Shown here piece after piece: positions 15,814 to 23,730 of a DNA stretch of 30,889 nt. Below the pieces are notes generated by a model, which saw nothing but the letters and a program-made list of their open reading frames with translations, did no database searches and was not told where the DNA came from. The translations under genes and the position numbers were made by a program. Location of the stretch: NCBI GenBank assembly GCA_041654095.1, contig JBAZED010000012.1:1-30889 (forward strand), read 5' to 3'. This DNA comes from UBA1424 sp041654095 (GTDB lineage Bacteria > Bacillota_I > Bacilli_A > RFN20 > CAG-826). Within the stretch, counting starts at the first letter, position 1. Every line of letters begins with the position of its first letter.

Positions 15814-17034
15814 CTATTTTATTCTCTTGCATTCGAGATAGTAACGCTTCTCAACGGCATGCCCCATCGAAAACGTCTTGCGAGGCAGTACATCGCCTTT
15901 GGCGATATAATCAAACAAATCGCTTTTGGTCAAAGCCGGCATAGCGATAGCGACCGAGCCGGGATTGCGATCAGCGACTTCGTGAGTGTGATCTATGTCG
16001 TGAACATAATCGACGGTCGCGCCGGGATTGCGCGACAAATAATCGTCGATATAATCTTGAATTTGCCTATACGCCAAGGGGGCGTTGCTCGGAATGAAAA
16101 GAGGGGCTTGTCCTTTTGGCTTGCAGTAAACGTGAACCTCGCAAGTTCCGGTGACGGCTTTTCGCAAACCCGGAACAAAATCGTCTTTGACATTGAAGAC
16201 GACGCGATGAATCGGTTCAAACTCTAAACCTTCATCATAGAGGTTGATGGCTTCCACTAAGGCGAAGCGGGCCGGATGATCTTTTCTCTGCTCGTCTGAG
16301 AGCGAGGCTTTGATGCGGTCCCAATGGGCTTTGGCCGTAGCCAAGGAGTGATTTCCGTCGCCGACCACAAACATCAAGCCAATCCCATTTGCTTCGGTCA
16401 GTTTGCCAAAAGCGTCGATAATCGGTTTCGTGTCGTTGACTTGATAACCGCGCAGATGACCACCGTTTTGATTTAAATCAAAATCGTAGACGAGCGGCAT
16501 GTCGTGGCGCTTCGCATATAGTTTTTCGATGATCGTCTTTTTGGGATCATCAAACAAAAACAGAGTATGAGTTAATTCTACAGGCGCGTTCTCGCGTATC
16601 TTAAGACGAGGTGGAATGCGCTCGACAATCGTGGCTTCAGTCGCGCGGATTAAAGCTCTTGTTCCCTTCGCATAGGAATACGCTTCCAGATCCACGGAGA
16701 TGACGAGTCCTAATCTCCTTTTCGTATGTGGGGTCGCGCGTTCCACGAGGATGAACGATGAGCCGATGTCGCGCAAAACTTCTCGGGCAAGATAGCGGTC
16801 GATATTGCGATTGATGCCGCGGATGTATTCTTGTTCGTCGACCAAAGTCAAATAGGCCTCTGGAAAAATCATGTGGAAGGTCGACGGCTTATCGCCGATC
16901 TCGGCTTTGAGTTCGTCCCAATAACTGCGCTGGCTCGTGAATTGATCGCAAGCGATGACCGCAAAAGCGGTCATGTCGATGCCATCTTTGGGAAGTAATA
17001 TATGAGGAGGGCGAATAGGGTTGGCGATTTTCAT
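15814..17034 (-). CDS. DUF1015 family protein, operon partner of serine biosynthesis
   Basis: A cytoplasmic protein of about 406 residues of the DUF1015 family, function unknown. It shows the typical N-terminal start (ANPIRPPHILLPKDG), a FAVIACDQFTSQRSYWDEL segment, a conserved FVVGDGNHSLATAKAHWD motif around 225-242 and a LVEAINLYDEGLEFEPIHRV strand. The GDGNHS motif looks like an active-site or ligand-binding loop. The family is often found next to serA and serC, and here it stands between gdhA and serC, so a role in serine or phosphoserine metabolism is likely. The ATG at 17034 is used; an in-frame TTG at 17040 overlaps the gdhA stop and is a possible alternative, with GAAGGTG as ribosome binding site for either. 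No membrane segment is visible. Confidence 0.85.
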   Translation of the reverse strand: MKIANPIRPPHILLPKDGIDMTAFAVIACDQFTSQRSYWDELKAEIGDKPSTFHMIFPEAYLTLVDEQEYIRGINRNIDRYLAREVLRDIGSSFILVERATPHTKRRLGLVISVDLEAYSYAKGTRALIRATEATIVERIPPRLKIRENAPVELTHTLFLFDDPKKTIIEKLYAKRHDMPLVYDFDLNQNGGHLRGYQVNDTKPIIDAFGKLTEANGIGLMFVVGDGNHSLATAKAHWDRIKASLSDEQRKDHPARFALVEAINLYDEGLEFEPIHRVVFNVKDDFVPGLRKAVTGTCEVHVYCKPKGQAPLFIPSNAPLAYRQIQDYIDDYLSRNPGATVDYVHDIDHTHEVADRNPGSVAIAMPALTKSDLFDYIAKGDVLPRKTFSMGHAVEKRYYLECKRIK

Positions 17035-17036
17035 TG

Positions 17037-18383
17037 TCAAATGACACCTTCTTGAAGCATTGCGTCATAGACTTTGAGGAATCCCGCGATGTTGGCGCCT
17101 AACGCCAAGTTGGTCGGCATGCCATACTTGGTGGCGGTCTCGTGGCATTTGCGGAAGATGTCCTTCATAATCTGCTCGAGTTTCTGATCGACTTCTTGAT
17201 AGGTCCATGACAGGTGCATGGCATTTTGGCTCATCTCGAGGCCGGAGACGGCGACGCCGCCGGCGTTGCTGGCTTTGCCAGGAGCGAAGAGAATGCCGTT
17301 TTCATTGCAGTAGCGGATGGCTTCGACGGCCGTCGGCATATTCGCGCCTTCGACGAGCATATAACATCCGCCGGCTTTGAGCTTTTTGATATCATCGAGG
17401 TTAATTTCGTTTTGCGTCGCGCACGGAAGGGCGATGTCGCAAGGCGTCTCCCACATGAGTTTGGGGGTCGGAACGAATTTGGCGTTTGGATGAACTTTTA
17501 TGTATTCAAGCGAGTATTCGCCCCTAGCCTCGGAGAGGCGGTCCACCAAAGCGATATCGAGACCGTTTTCGTCGTAGACAAAGCCATTAATGTCAGACAT
17601 GGCGACTACTCTCGCGCCGAGAGCGGCTGCTTTGACGGCAGCGTGCTTACCGACTTTTCCAGAGCCGGAAACGATGACGCGCTTGCCTTTTAAAGTGTCG
17701 TTGCGGAATACTTTGAGCATCTCGGCCACGAAATAAAGAAGGCCATAGCCGGTTGCTTCTTTGCGACCTAAAGAGCCGCCGTAGGAAATGCCTTTGCCGG
17801 TAAAGGTGCCGACAAAATCGTTTGAGAGTTTTTTATACATGCCATACATATAGCCAATTTCTCTTGCGCCGACGCCAAAGTCGCCGGCCGGAACATCGGT
17901 GTCCGGACCAATATGCCGGAACAGCTCGGAAACATAAGCTTGGCAAAATCTCATAATCTCTTCATCGGAGCGACCGCGAGGACTAAAATCAGCGCCGCCT
18001 TTGCCGCCTCCTAAAGGCAAGCCGGTCAGGCTGTTTTTAAAGGTTTGTTCAAAAGCTAAGAATTTGAGAATCGAAAGATTGACTGAGGCATCAAAGCGAA
18101 TACCACCCTTAAATGGTCCAATCGCCGAGTTAAACTGAACGCGCCAACCTTTATTAACTTGGACTTTACCTTTGTCGTCAACCCAGGCGACGCGAAAGGA
18201 TATCACTCTCTCGGGAATTAAGATTCTTTCGAGAATGGCATATTTTTCGATGTTGGGTTCCGCATCGACCAAAAAGTCCATAGAATCAAAAAATTCCTCG
18301 ACCGCGGAGATGAATTCCGGTTCAAAGGAATACTTTTTCTTAACGTCTCCAAACAAATTGTTCAAATAACTGCTTTTGTACAC
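17037..18383 (-). CDS. gdhA: Glutamate dehydrogenase (hexameric, probably NADP-specific)
   Basis: Makes glutamate from 2-oxoglutarate, ammonia and NADPH. From the chosen GTG the protein has 448 residues, the E. coli GdhA length, and Lys128 falls on the catalytic lysine in PLGGGKGGADFSP; Asp168 is in PAGDFGVGAREIGYM. The nucleotide fold shows VSGSGKVGKHAAVKA. The longer open frame (from 18440) adds 19 basic residues that are not family-like. GTG at 18383 is preferred because a perfect AGGAGG lies nine bases upstream. It heads the operon gdhA-DUF1015-serC-serA, behind a promoter near 18489-18517 that contains a cre-like site, and its leader can fold over the ribosome binding site. It probably supplies glutamate to SerC. 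Confidence 0.95.
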   Translation of the reverse strand: MYKSSYLNNLFGDVKKKYSFEPEFISAVEEFFDSMDFLVDAEPNIEKYAILERILIPERVISFRVAWVDDKGKVQVNKGWRVQFNSAIGPFKGGIRFDASVNLSILKFLAFEQTFKNSLTGLPLGGGKGGADFSPRGRSDEEIMRFCQAYVSELFRHIGPDTDVPAGDFGVGAREIGYMYGMYKKLSNDFVGTFTGKGISYGGSLGRKEATGYGLLYFVAEMLKVFRNDTLKGKRVIVSGSGKVGKHAAVKAAALGARVVAMSDINGFVYDENGLDIALVDRLSEARGEYSLEYIKVHPNAKFVPTPKLMWETPCDIALPCATQNEINLDDIKKLKAGGCYMLVEGANMPTAVEAIRYCNENGILFAPGKASNAGGVAVSGLEMSQNAMHLSWTYQEVDQKLEQIMKDIFRKCHETATKYGMPTNLALGANIAGFLKVYDAMLQEGVI

Positions 18384-18392
18384 TTTTGATTT

Positions 18393-18431
18393 CCTCCTGG
18401 CGATGCGATAGGAGGGCAGAGCGCGCCTCCC
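18393..18431 (-). promoter_or_regulatory. gdhA leader with alternative pairing of the ribosome binding site
   Basis: Read on the minus strand, three elements follow one another: GGGAGG (18431-18426), CCCTCCT (18416-18410) and the Shine-Dalgarno AGGAGG (18398-18393). CCTCCT is the exact complement of the Shine-Dalgarno and can also pair with the upstream GGGAGG. The two hairpins exclude each other, so the leader could act as a translation switch. This is a structural inference with no ligand or protein identified. Confidence 0.5.
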
Positions 18432-18463
18432 AAGACGCAATGCAAATAGTGTGTTTATTGATG

Positions 18464-18481
18464 GGTAATTAATAAATTACC
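18464..18481 (-). repeat. Perfect hairpin at the predicted 5' end of gdhA mRNA
   Basis: GGTAATT and AATTACC flank a four-base loop. Transcription from the predicted promoter would start at about 18482, placing this stem at the very 5' end of the mRNA or making it a DNA operator at +1. Confidence 0.45.
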
Positions 18482-18488
18482 TCATAAT

Positions 18489-18517
18489 ATATTATACTGA
18501 AAGCGCTTACTTTACAA
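18489..18517 (-). promoter_or_regulatory. Predicted promoter of the gdhA-serA operon
   Basis: On the minus strand TTGTAA (18512-18517) and TAATAT (18489-18494) are 17 bases apart; a perfect TATAAT overlaps at 18491-18496 with 15-base spacing. The spacer holds the cre-like element. A leader of about 100 bases results. Confidence 0.6.
18498..18511. promoter_or_regulatory. CcpA cre-like operator in the gdhA promoter
   Basis: TGAAAGCGCTTACT matches the Bacillota cre consensus TGNAARCGNWWWCA in 13 of 14 positions, on either strand. It lies between the -35 and -10 boxes, where bound CcpA would repress. Carbon catabolite control of glutamate and serine synthesis is thus likely. No ccpA gene is in the window. 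Confidence 0.6.
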
Positions 18518-18535
18518 GGTGAAAAGGAACGAGCG

Positions 18536-18553
18536 TCGATTCAAAAGAATCGA
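18536..18553. terminator. Hairpin between degV and the gdhA promoter, weak terminator candidate
   Basis: TCGATTC-AAAA-GAATCGA is a perfect 7-base-pair stem. It lies after the degV stop and before the gdhA promoter, where a terminator is expected, but no clear T run follows on the minus strand, so it may be only partly effective or may serve another purpose. Confidence 0.4.
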
Positions 18554-18609
18554 ACTGATGAAGAGGATCACTCGAGGACTTAAAATGAACTTATCGGCTG
18601 AAGTAAATG

Positions 18610-19485
18610 CTACTCCCGCCGATTGCCCATGAAGAAAACGGCAATCGTGCCCGGTCCGGAATGCGAACCGATGACGGGGCCGATATAACTATAAAAGAGA
18701 TCTTTGACTTTGAGGCTCGAGTTGATCAGGCCGCCGACTTCTTTGGCCTCGTCGAGACAATCGCCGTGGGCGATAAAAACGATTTGATTCTCGGGATCGA
18801 CGATTTGCTTCCTTAGAAGGTCGACCATCTCGATCAAGGACTTTTTGCGACCGACGACTTTTTCGAGCACGGCGAGCTTGCCGTCTAAGGTCACGTGAAG
18901 AATTGGTTTGACACCGAGCAACGTTCCGAAGAAAGCGGCCGTTCCGCTCAGGCGTCCGCCGCGGCGGAGGGTTCCGAGTTCTTCGACGGTGAACAAATGC
19001 CGCAAATTATATTTATTGCCTTCGAGCCAAGAGGCAACGTCATCGATTGACTTGCCCTCTTCTTTCAGAAGAGCGGCTCGCCACACAAGATAGCCTTCGC
19101 CAAAGGAAGCGCTCAAAGTGTCGACGGCGATAATCCTTTGATCGGGATAATCATTTTTAAGCATATCAATTGCTAATAACGCTGATTGATACGTTCCGCT
19201 CAACGCCGAGGATAAAGCGACGTAAAGGATGTCTTGTCCCTCTTTTAAAAGCTCTGTGAAAAACTGGATGAATTCACCGACGTTGACCAGCGATGTGCGC
19301 GAGGTTTTCTTGTTCCGCAATTGATCGTAAAAAGCGCTGAGTTTAAGCTCTCTTTCGTCGAGGTGGTGGAAATAGGTTTTTCCTTCGAGTTCGAGCATCA
19401 TCGGTATGATGGCGATGCTATATTTCTCAACGATTTGGGGCGTGAGGTCAGAACAAGCGTCGGTGGCGAGTATGTACTGTTTCAT
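18610..19485 (-). CDS. DegV family fatty-acid-binding protein
   Basis: A 291-residue DegV/FakB-type protein; family members bind a fatty acid and present it to a fatty acid kinase. It has the N-terminal ILATDACSDLTP (usually TDS-SDL), the SSALSGTYQSALLA loop around residues 95-108, the RRGGRLSGTAAFFGTLLGVKP helix and the C-terminal IGSHSGPGTIAVFF motif, all typical. The motif that holds the carboxylate is largely intact although the first Ser is Ala-Cys here. No fatty acid kinase gene is near, which is normal for the family. AAGGAG lies six bases before the ATG. It appears to be a single-gene unit with its own promoter near 19522-19550. Confidence 0.92.
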   Translation of the reverse strand: MKQYILATDACSDLTPQIVEKYSIAIIPMMLELEGKTYFHHLDERELKLSAFYDQLRNKKTSRTSLVNVGEFIQFFTELLKEGQDILYVALSSALSGTYQSALLAIDMLKNDYPDQRIIAVDTLSASFGEGYLVWRAALLKEEGKSIDDVASWLEGNKYNLRHLFTVEELGTLRRGGRLSGTAAFFGTLLGVKPILHVTLDGKLAVLEKVVGRKKSLIEMVDLLRKQIVDPENQIVFIAHGDCLDEAKEVGGLINSSLKVKDLFYSYIGPVIGSHSGPGTIAVFFMGNRRE

Positions 19486-19521
19486 TTATTTCTCCTTTGT
19501 AACATTTGATGAGTTTTGAAT

Positions 19522-19550
19522 ATAGTAATATATAAATCGAATATTGTCAC
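19522..19550 (-). promoter_or_regulatory. Candidate degV promoter
   Basis: Minus strand GTGACA (19545-19550), a 17-base spacer and TACTAT (19522-19527), in a very AT-rich stretch 37 bases before the degV ATG. Confidence 0.4.
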
Positions 19551-19607
19551 TTATTTTAATTTTCATAACGACGATTGACTAATTGAGATTCATGTAAAAT
19601 GATGAGA

Positions 19608-19623
19608 TTCGCATAAATGCGAA
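19608..19623. repeat. Perfect palindrome upstream of degV and the DUF4234-like gene
   Basis: TTCGCAT-AA-ATGCGAA has perfect 7-base arms. It shares ATTCGCATA with the palindrome at 12424-12441. It is a candidate operator for a dimeric regulator. Confidence 0.5.
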
Positions 19624-19879
19624 GATGGAATGCTTAAATGACGATATGGGAATCCTGTGGCCTATTTTCCAAAAAGGGAGGATTACATAACGCCATGATT
19701 TGAAAAATTATTTTCTTAGTATCTGTTTAAAAAGGGACCGGTTTTATTTATCATAAACAATATACAATGCTCATGGGCTGTGGCAATCACCATAAAGGTC
19801 AAAGACACCGATTAAGAATCAATGAATTCTTTTTTTGTACTTTGTCTGCTGATTATCAGTCCATAAGGGGGGGAGAAAT

Positions 19880-21127
19880 ATGTTAAAAACTCGTCGAGGC
19901 ATATTGAAGTTCATATTCTTTTCGACTATTACGGGCGGAATTTATTACTTGTATTCGATTCACGCCGCCCATCGCGAGGCCAATATCGTCTGCGAGGGCG
20001 ATGGCCGCAAAACAAGGGGCATAATCGGCTGGTTTCTGCTCACGATTCTAACCGCCGGTCTCTACTCGCTCTTCATCTGGCCGTGCGGCGTCATCAACCG
20101 CTGGGCCGACTATCTTCGCAAGAATAATCAACGGCCGCGCGTGACTGGCGGTCAATTCTTCTTATGGCTGGTCTTTGGCTCGTTGCTCGGAGGCATTGGT
20201 CCCTTCATCGCTTATTACAAATTGCTCCACATCTGGAATGACGCAAACGAACTCTACAATAAAGGGGCGAAGAATGAGGTTAAGAGTGATTCTGCCTCAA
20301 TCGATAACAAAGTTGTCGTCGGCGACAAACTAGGTGCAACCGCTCCATCGGCGTCAGTCTCCATGGCGACCATGACTAACCAGCAACAATATTCGCACCC
20401 AACGACCCTTGCGCTAAATGACAAGCGTAAATTTTGGGCTTGGCTTCTGCTGACGTTTGTCACGAGCGGCATCAGCAACTTAGTCATGGTCCACACGATT
20501 TCCAAAGATGTCGAGGTGACATGCAATAACAGCGGCTATAGTCGGAAGAAATTCGGCAATTCGCTGATTTGGCTCACCGTCCTATTTTCGATAATTCTGT
20601 CATTACTTTTTATTATTGGATATTCTTACTATACCGAATTTATATGGTACGCTCTTTCCAGCTTATCGTATTATATCGGAATAGATCTCTCGGTTACTGT
20701 CGTCAGGTATATTATCCAATATGCTTATGTAGTAATTTTAGTCACTTCTTATCTAATTGGTCTAGTGATCAGCATCCAGACATTACTGCTTATCGAGCGG
20801 CAAGCCGCGTTCTTAAAAAAGCATGGCCGCGATCCGATTATTTCCGCACCTATGTACGTGCTATTTTGGGCTTTGTCATTAATCACGGTGGGAATCGTTG
20901 GATTTGTCGCTTTATACAAACAGATCAAGCAATGGAACGCCGCAAATGAGCTGTATAATTCCTTGGAAGAGGAAAGAAAAAGCGGAAAACCAATTGAGGT
21001 TGTTCCTGTGAACGTCGAAGCAGATAAGGTCGTTGCAACCCATCAGCGAATCGAAGTATATCCGACTCAGCAAGATTCGCTCAAACGCACCGAACCAGTA
21101 TATAGAAATCCTAACACCGAAATTTAG
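19880..21127 (+). CDS. Membrane protein with two DUF4234-like domains
   Basis: A 415-residue membrane protein of unknown function. The sequence is an internal duplication: residues about 1-128 and about 195-378 each begin with a short helical pair (FSTITGGIYYLYSIH; LLTFVTSGISNLVMVH), continue with a soluble segment with a conserved EVxC/NIVC pattern, and end in nearly the same amphipathic tail (LLHIWNDANELYN; QIKQWNAANELYN). The second unit contains two additional helices. This pattern and the G-I-Y/L-W motif resemble DUF4234. A Ser/Thr/Lys-rich linker (about 130-190) and a polar C-terminal tail are probably cytoplasmic. It is a single plus-strand gene with a G-rich ribosome binding site (AAGGGGGGGAG). 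The function cannot be inferred from its neighbours. Confidence 0.75.
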   Translation: MLKTRRGILKFIFFSTITGGIYYLYSIHAAHREANIVCEGDGRKTRGIIGWFLLTILTAGLYSLFIWPCGVINRWADYLRKNNQRPRVTGGQFFLWLVFGSLLGGIGPFIAYYKLLHIWNDANELYNKGAKNEVKSDSASIDNKVVVGDKLGATAPSASVSMATMTNQQQYSHPTTLALNDKRKFWAWLLLTFVTSGISNLVMVHTISKDVEVTCNNSGYSRKKFGNSLIWLTVLFSIILSLLFIIGYSYYTEFIWYALSSLSYYIGIDLSVTVVRYIIQYAYVVILVTSYLIGLVISIQTLLLIERQAAFLKKHGRDPIISAPMYVLFWALSLITVGIVGFVALYKQIKQWNAANELYNSLEEERKSGKPIEVVPVNVEADKVVATHQRIEVYPTQQDSLKRTEPVYRNPNTEI

Positions 21128-21174
21128 TTCTTTTGCTTATAGACAATGATGCGTTTATGCTCTTTGACTTTTTG

Positions 21175-21729
21175 CTAATCCTTTTCAATCCAGGAAGCAT
21201 ATGCTTGCATGAATGATCTCAGGAAGTCGAGAGTGGCGGGATTAGCAATCTCGCCTTTTTCGTTCAGCAGTTTGTGGACGTTCCCCAGATAGGCTTCGGG
21301 TTGTTGCATCGCCGGAACATTGAGGAAGGTCAACATCTGGCGAAGGTGGTGATTCGCACCAAAACCGCCGATCGCGCCGGGCGAAACACTGATGATTGCA
21401 CCGGGTTTGCCATCCCAAACACTGTGGCCGTAGGGTCGAGAACCGACATCGAGGGCATTTTTCAAAACACCGGGGATGGAGCGGTTGTATTCCGGGGTGA
21501 CAAACAGCAAGGCGTCATGTTTTAGGACTTCTTGGCGAAATTGTTTCCAAGAAGCGGGTTCTTGCCCGGACTCTTCGAGGTCTTGATTGTACATCTCAAG
21601 ACCGCTGATATCGATCAAATGCAACTTCAGCTCACCGGGGCTGAGTTTTTGAAGGTTTAAAGCGACTTGCTTAGAAAAAGAACCTTTTCTTAAACTGCCG
21701 ATGACGATGGCGACGTTAAATGTTTTCAT
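21175..21729 (-). CDS. NADPH-dependent FMN reductase family protein
   Basis: Flavodoxin-fold FMN protein of 184 residues, in the group of NADPH-dependent FMN, chromate and quinone reductases; cytoplasmic. The FMN phosphate loop GSLRKGSFSK lies at residues 12-21, TPEYNRSIPGVLKNALD around 79-95 binds the isoalloxazine ring, and SPGAIGGFGANHHLR is the second FMN loop. It could reduce free FMN or quinones in stress defence; the real acceptor is not evident. AAGGAG precedes the ATG by about ten bases. It is divergent from the channel gene at 21918, with a 188-base spacer in which I see no convincing gene; a 62-codon open frame there is probably a chance reading. Confidence 0.92.
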   Translation of the reverse strand: MKTFNVAIVIGSLRKGSFSKQVALNLQKLSPGELKLHLIDISGLEMYNQDLEESGQEPASWKQFRQEVLKHDALLFVTPEYNRSIPGVLKNALDVGSRPYGHSVWDGKPGAIISVSPGAIGGFGANHHLRQMLTFLNVPAMQQPEAYLGNVHKLLNEKGEIANPATLDFLRSFMQAYASWIEKD

Positions 21730-21917
21730 ATTATGTTTTCTCCTTATTGGCTGGTAAGGCTAACTATAATGGTTTTGGCTGCTGATTTCATTTTAGATGC
21801 TTGCAAGGAAATAAACATCGCCTTCTTAAAAACTCAATTCGTGGTCGCGCACCATATACATCTGCATAAGGCAAGTATTAGAATAAAAGAGTTAGATAAT
21901 TTCTCGGGGGCCCTCCT

Positions 21918-23729
21918 ATGAATAATTTGAATCATCTTCGCCACAAACATCCGCGGTTGTTCTTTCTCCTTCTCCTCATCACCTTTAACCTTTTGTTGAT
22001 GATCGTGGCGACCTTAATCGCCTTTTTTGCCATCGGAGGTTTCGACTCCCTTTGGGATGCGTTTTCCCAAGTGGTAATTACCTGGTTTCTCGATCCCGGC
22101 TTTTACAATCTGGATGAAAATACGGGATTGCGCATCCTTTCGCTTATCGTCGTTTTAACGGCGATGGTCAGCGTCAACGGCGGCATCATCGCCTTCTTCT
22201 CAGCTTTGCTGATGGACTTCTTGGACACAATTCGAAGCGGGGCTGGTAAACTCCGCGTCAACAACCATGTTCTGATCCTCAACTGGAGCAGCGAGGTCGG
22301 CGAGATTCTCGTCAGCTACTATCACGACATCGCGATTACGACCGTCGTCATCTTATCGGAAAAACCGCGCTCCGAAGTCGAAAAAGCCATCAAGGAGAGC
22401 TTCTTCAGCAACGGGATTCGCAATCCCGGAAAAAAACTCCGCTACTTCGTCTTGCAAGGCGATCCGCTGTCGAGCGCCGATCTCGACTGGGCGCGAGCCT
22501 CCAAGGCGACCAGCATCGTCGTCTTAAACGCCAATAAATACGCGACAGCGAGCGATAATGACATCGATGTATTAAAAACTTTAATGTTATTGCAGCCGAC
22601 CAAAGAACAGACCGTCGTCGTTGAAATATGCGATGAAAAAACCGACGAGCTGATCAAATCGGGCTTCAACAATAACGGGCATCCCGACAGCGATAACGTC
22701 GTCTTCATCAATCAGACGGCCATCATGGGTTTTATCATCGCACAGACCTTAGTCTCACCTTATCTAAGCGATATCTATGCGGAATTGCTCGGGTTCGAAG
22801 GCGCGGACTTATACACCGCTAAAAGCGGAGAGACAATTTCAGAATATCTCAAGACTCGTTCATACAGCTTGCCGCTTTTCGCAAAGTGCCTCGGCGAAGC
22901 GGAGCATTTGCTCATCATGGCCAGCAATCGGAAAGATGTCGACAAAAAACGTGACGAAGAGATCGTTTTACCCAGCTTGGTTAAACTGTCTTTTGCCAAG
23001 CGGCAGACGCCGATAGCCCATCGTGATGTCTTGATTATCGGCGGCAACGCAAAAAGCTTTTTCATCATCGACAGCCTCAATAAATACGCCCTCGATAGCG
23101 GCAACGCGATTCACGTTGAACAAAGAGATGAAATCAGCGACATCTATATTCAAGATATCCGCAAAGGCCGCTACAGCAAGGTCGTTCTCCTCTCAACGGG
23201 CGATGGCGCACTGCAAGGCGATCCCGATTCCAAGGCCATCACCAGCCTATTAAAGATTTCAAAGGTCGCGAAAGAAAGCAACACCTCTTTAATTATCGAA
23301 CTCGTCAATCCGCGCAACGCCCAGATTACATCCCGATACGGAATTAAATATTCGATTCTGACGAATCGCTATATCAGCCGCATCATCTCGCAGACGAGTA
23401 AAAACCCGTTCTTCTACCCATTTATCGAAGACCTCTTCACGTATGACGACGAATCATCGAACGAGGCCTCCTATGAAATCTACATTCATGAAGCAAGCGA
23501 ACTTCTCTCATTCGCTCAATCAAAGCAATACATCTTCGAGACGCCGTCCCATCTCGTCCGTTCCTTCTACGAACAAAATGGTAGCGACCCGTATATCGTC
23601 ATCGGCATCGTCAACGAAGAAAAAGACGACCCGTCGCAATACAACGTCAAACTCTTCAGCGATAACCTGGATGCCAAGTTATACCTCGTCGTCGAACCGA
23701 GCACGAAACTGATCGTCGTCGCTAAATAA
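21918..23729 (+). CDS. CASTOR/POLLUX-like putative ion channel
   Basis: A 603-residue membrane protein resembling the bacterial relatives of plant CASTOR/POLLUX channels. There are two membrane helices (about 13-37 and 70-99) around a short pore-like helix (about 43-60, FDSLWDAFSQVVITWFLDPG), then two large RCK/TrkA-N-like cytoplasmic domains: one from about 115 (NHVLILNWSSEVGEILVSY) and another from about 365 (HRDVLIIGGNAKSFFIIDSL). It would assemble as a tetramer gated by ions or nucleotides bound to the RCK ring. The ion is not known; the filter-like segment is not the potassium TVGYG. A GGGGG stretch seven bases before the ATG is the probable ribosome binding site. The stop lies only one base from the stop of the convergent gtrA gene. 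Confidence 0.85.
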   Translation: MNNLNHLRHKHPRLFFLLLLITFNLLLMIVATLIAFFAIGGFDSLWDAFSQVVITWFLDPGFYNLDENTGLRILSLIVVLTAMVSVNGGIIAFFSALLMDFLDTIRSGAGKLRVNNHVLILNWSSEVGEILVSYYHDIAITTVVILSEKPRSEVEKAIKESFFSNGIRNPGKKLRYFVLQGDPLSSADLDWARASKATSIVVLNANKYATASDNDIDVLKTLMLLQPTKEQTVVVEICDEKTDELIKSGFNNNGHPDSDNVVFINQTAIMGFIIAQTLVSPYLSDIYAELLGFEGADLYTAKSGETISEYLKTRSYSLPLFAKCLGEAEHLLIMASNRKDVDKKRDEEIVLPSLVKLSFAKRQTPIAHRDVLIIGGNAKSFFIIDSLNKYALDSGNAIHVEQRDEISDIYIQDIRKGRYSKVVLLSTGDGALQGDPDSKAITSLLKISKVAKESNTSLIIELVNPRNAQITSRYGIKYSILTNRYISRIISQTSKNPFFYPFIEDLFTYDDESSNEASYEIYIHEASELLSFAQSKQYIFETPSHLVRSFYEQNGSDPYIVIGIVNEEKDDPSQYNVKLFSDNLDAKLYLVVEPSTKLIVVAK

Positions 23730-23730
23730 A

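Larger units (their letters stand above)
19486..19879. other. 394-base divergent intergenic region, no gene seen
   Basis: AT-rich spacer between degV (minus) and the DUF4234-like gene (plus). It holds a candidate degV promoter, a perfect palindrome (19608-19623), and a weak hairpin before a T run (about 19814-19834). The only ORFs are of about 20 codons or less without convincing ribosome binding sites. The downstream gene has AAGGGGGGGAG just before its ATG; its promoter was not identified with confidence. Confidence 0.6.

Noticed and set aside
18384..18440. N-terminal extension of gdhA by 19 residues
   Set aside because: The extension is basic and unlike the family, while the GTG at 18383 has a perfect ribosome binding site and gives the E. 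coli length.
19640..19720. AATCCT...AGGATT pairing and a 20-codon open frame in the intergenic region
   Set aside because: Loop of more than 20 bases, no ribosome binding site, no recognisable RNA family.
21733..21921. Plus-strand open frame of 62 codons between the FMN reductase and channel genes
   Set aside because: No ribosome binding site, unusual residue composition, and it lies in a divergent promoter spacer; probably chance.
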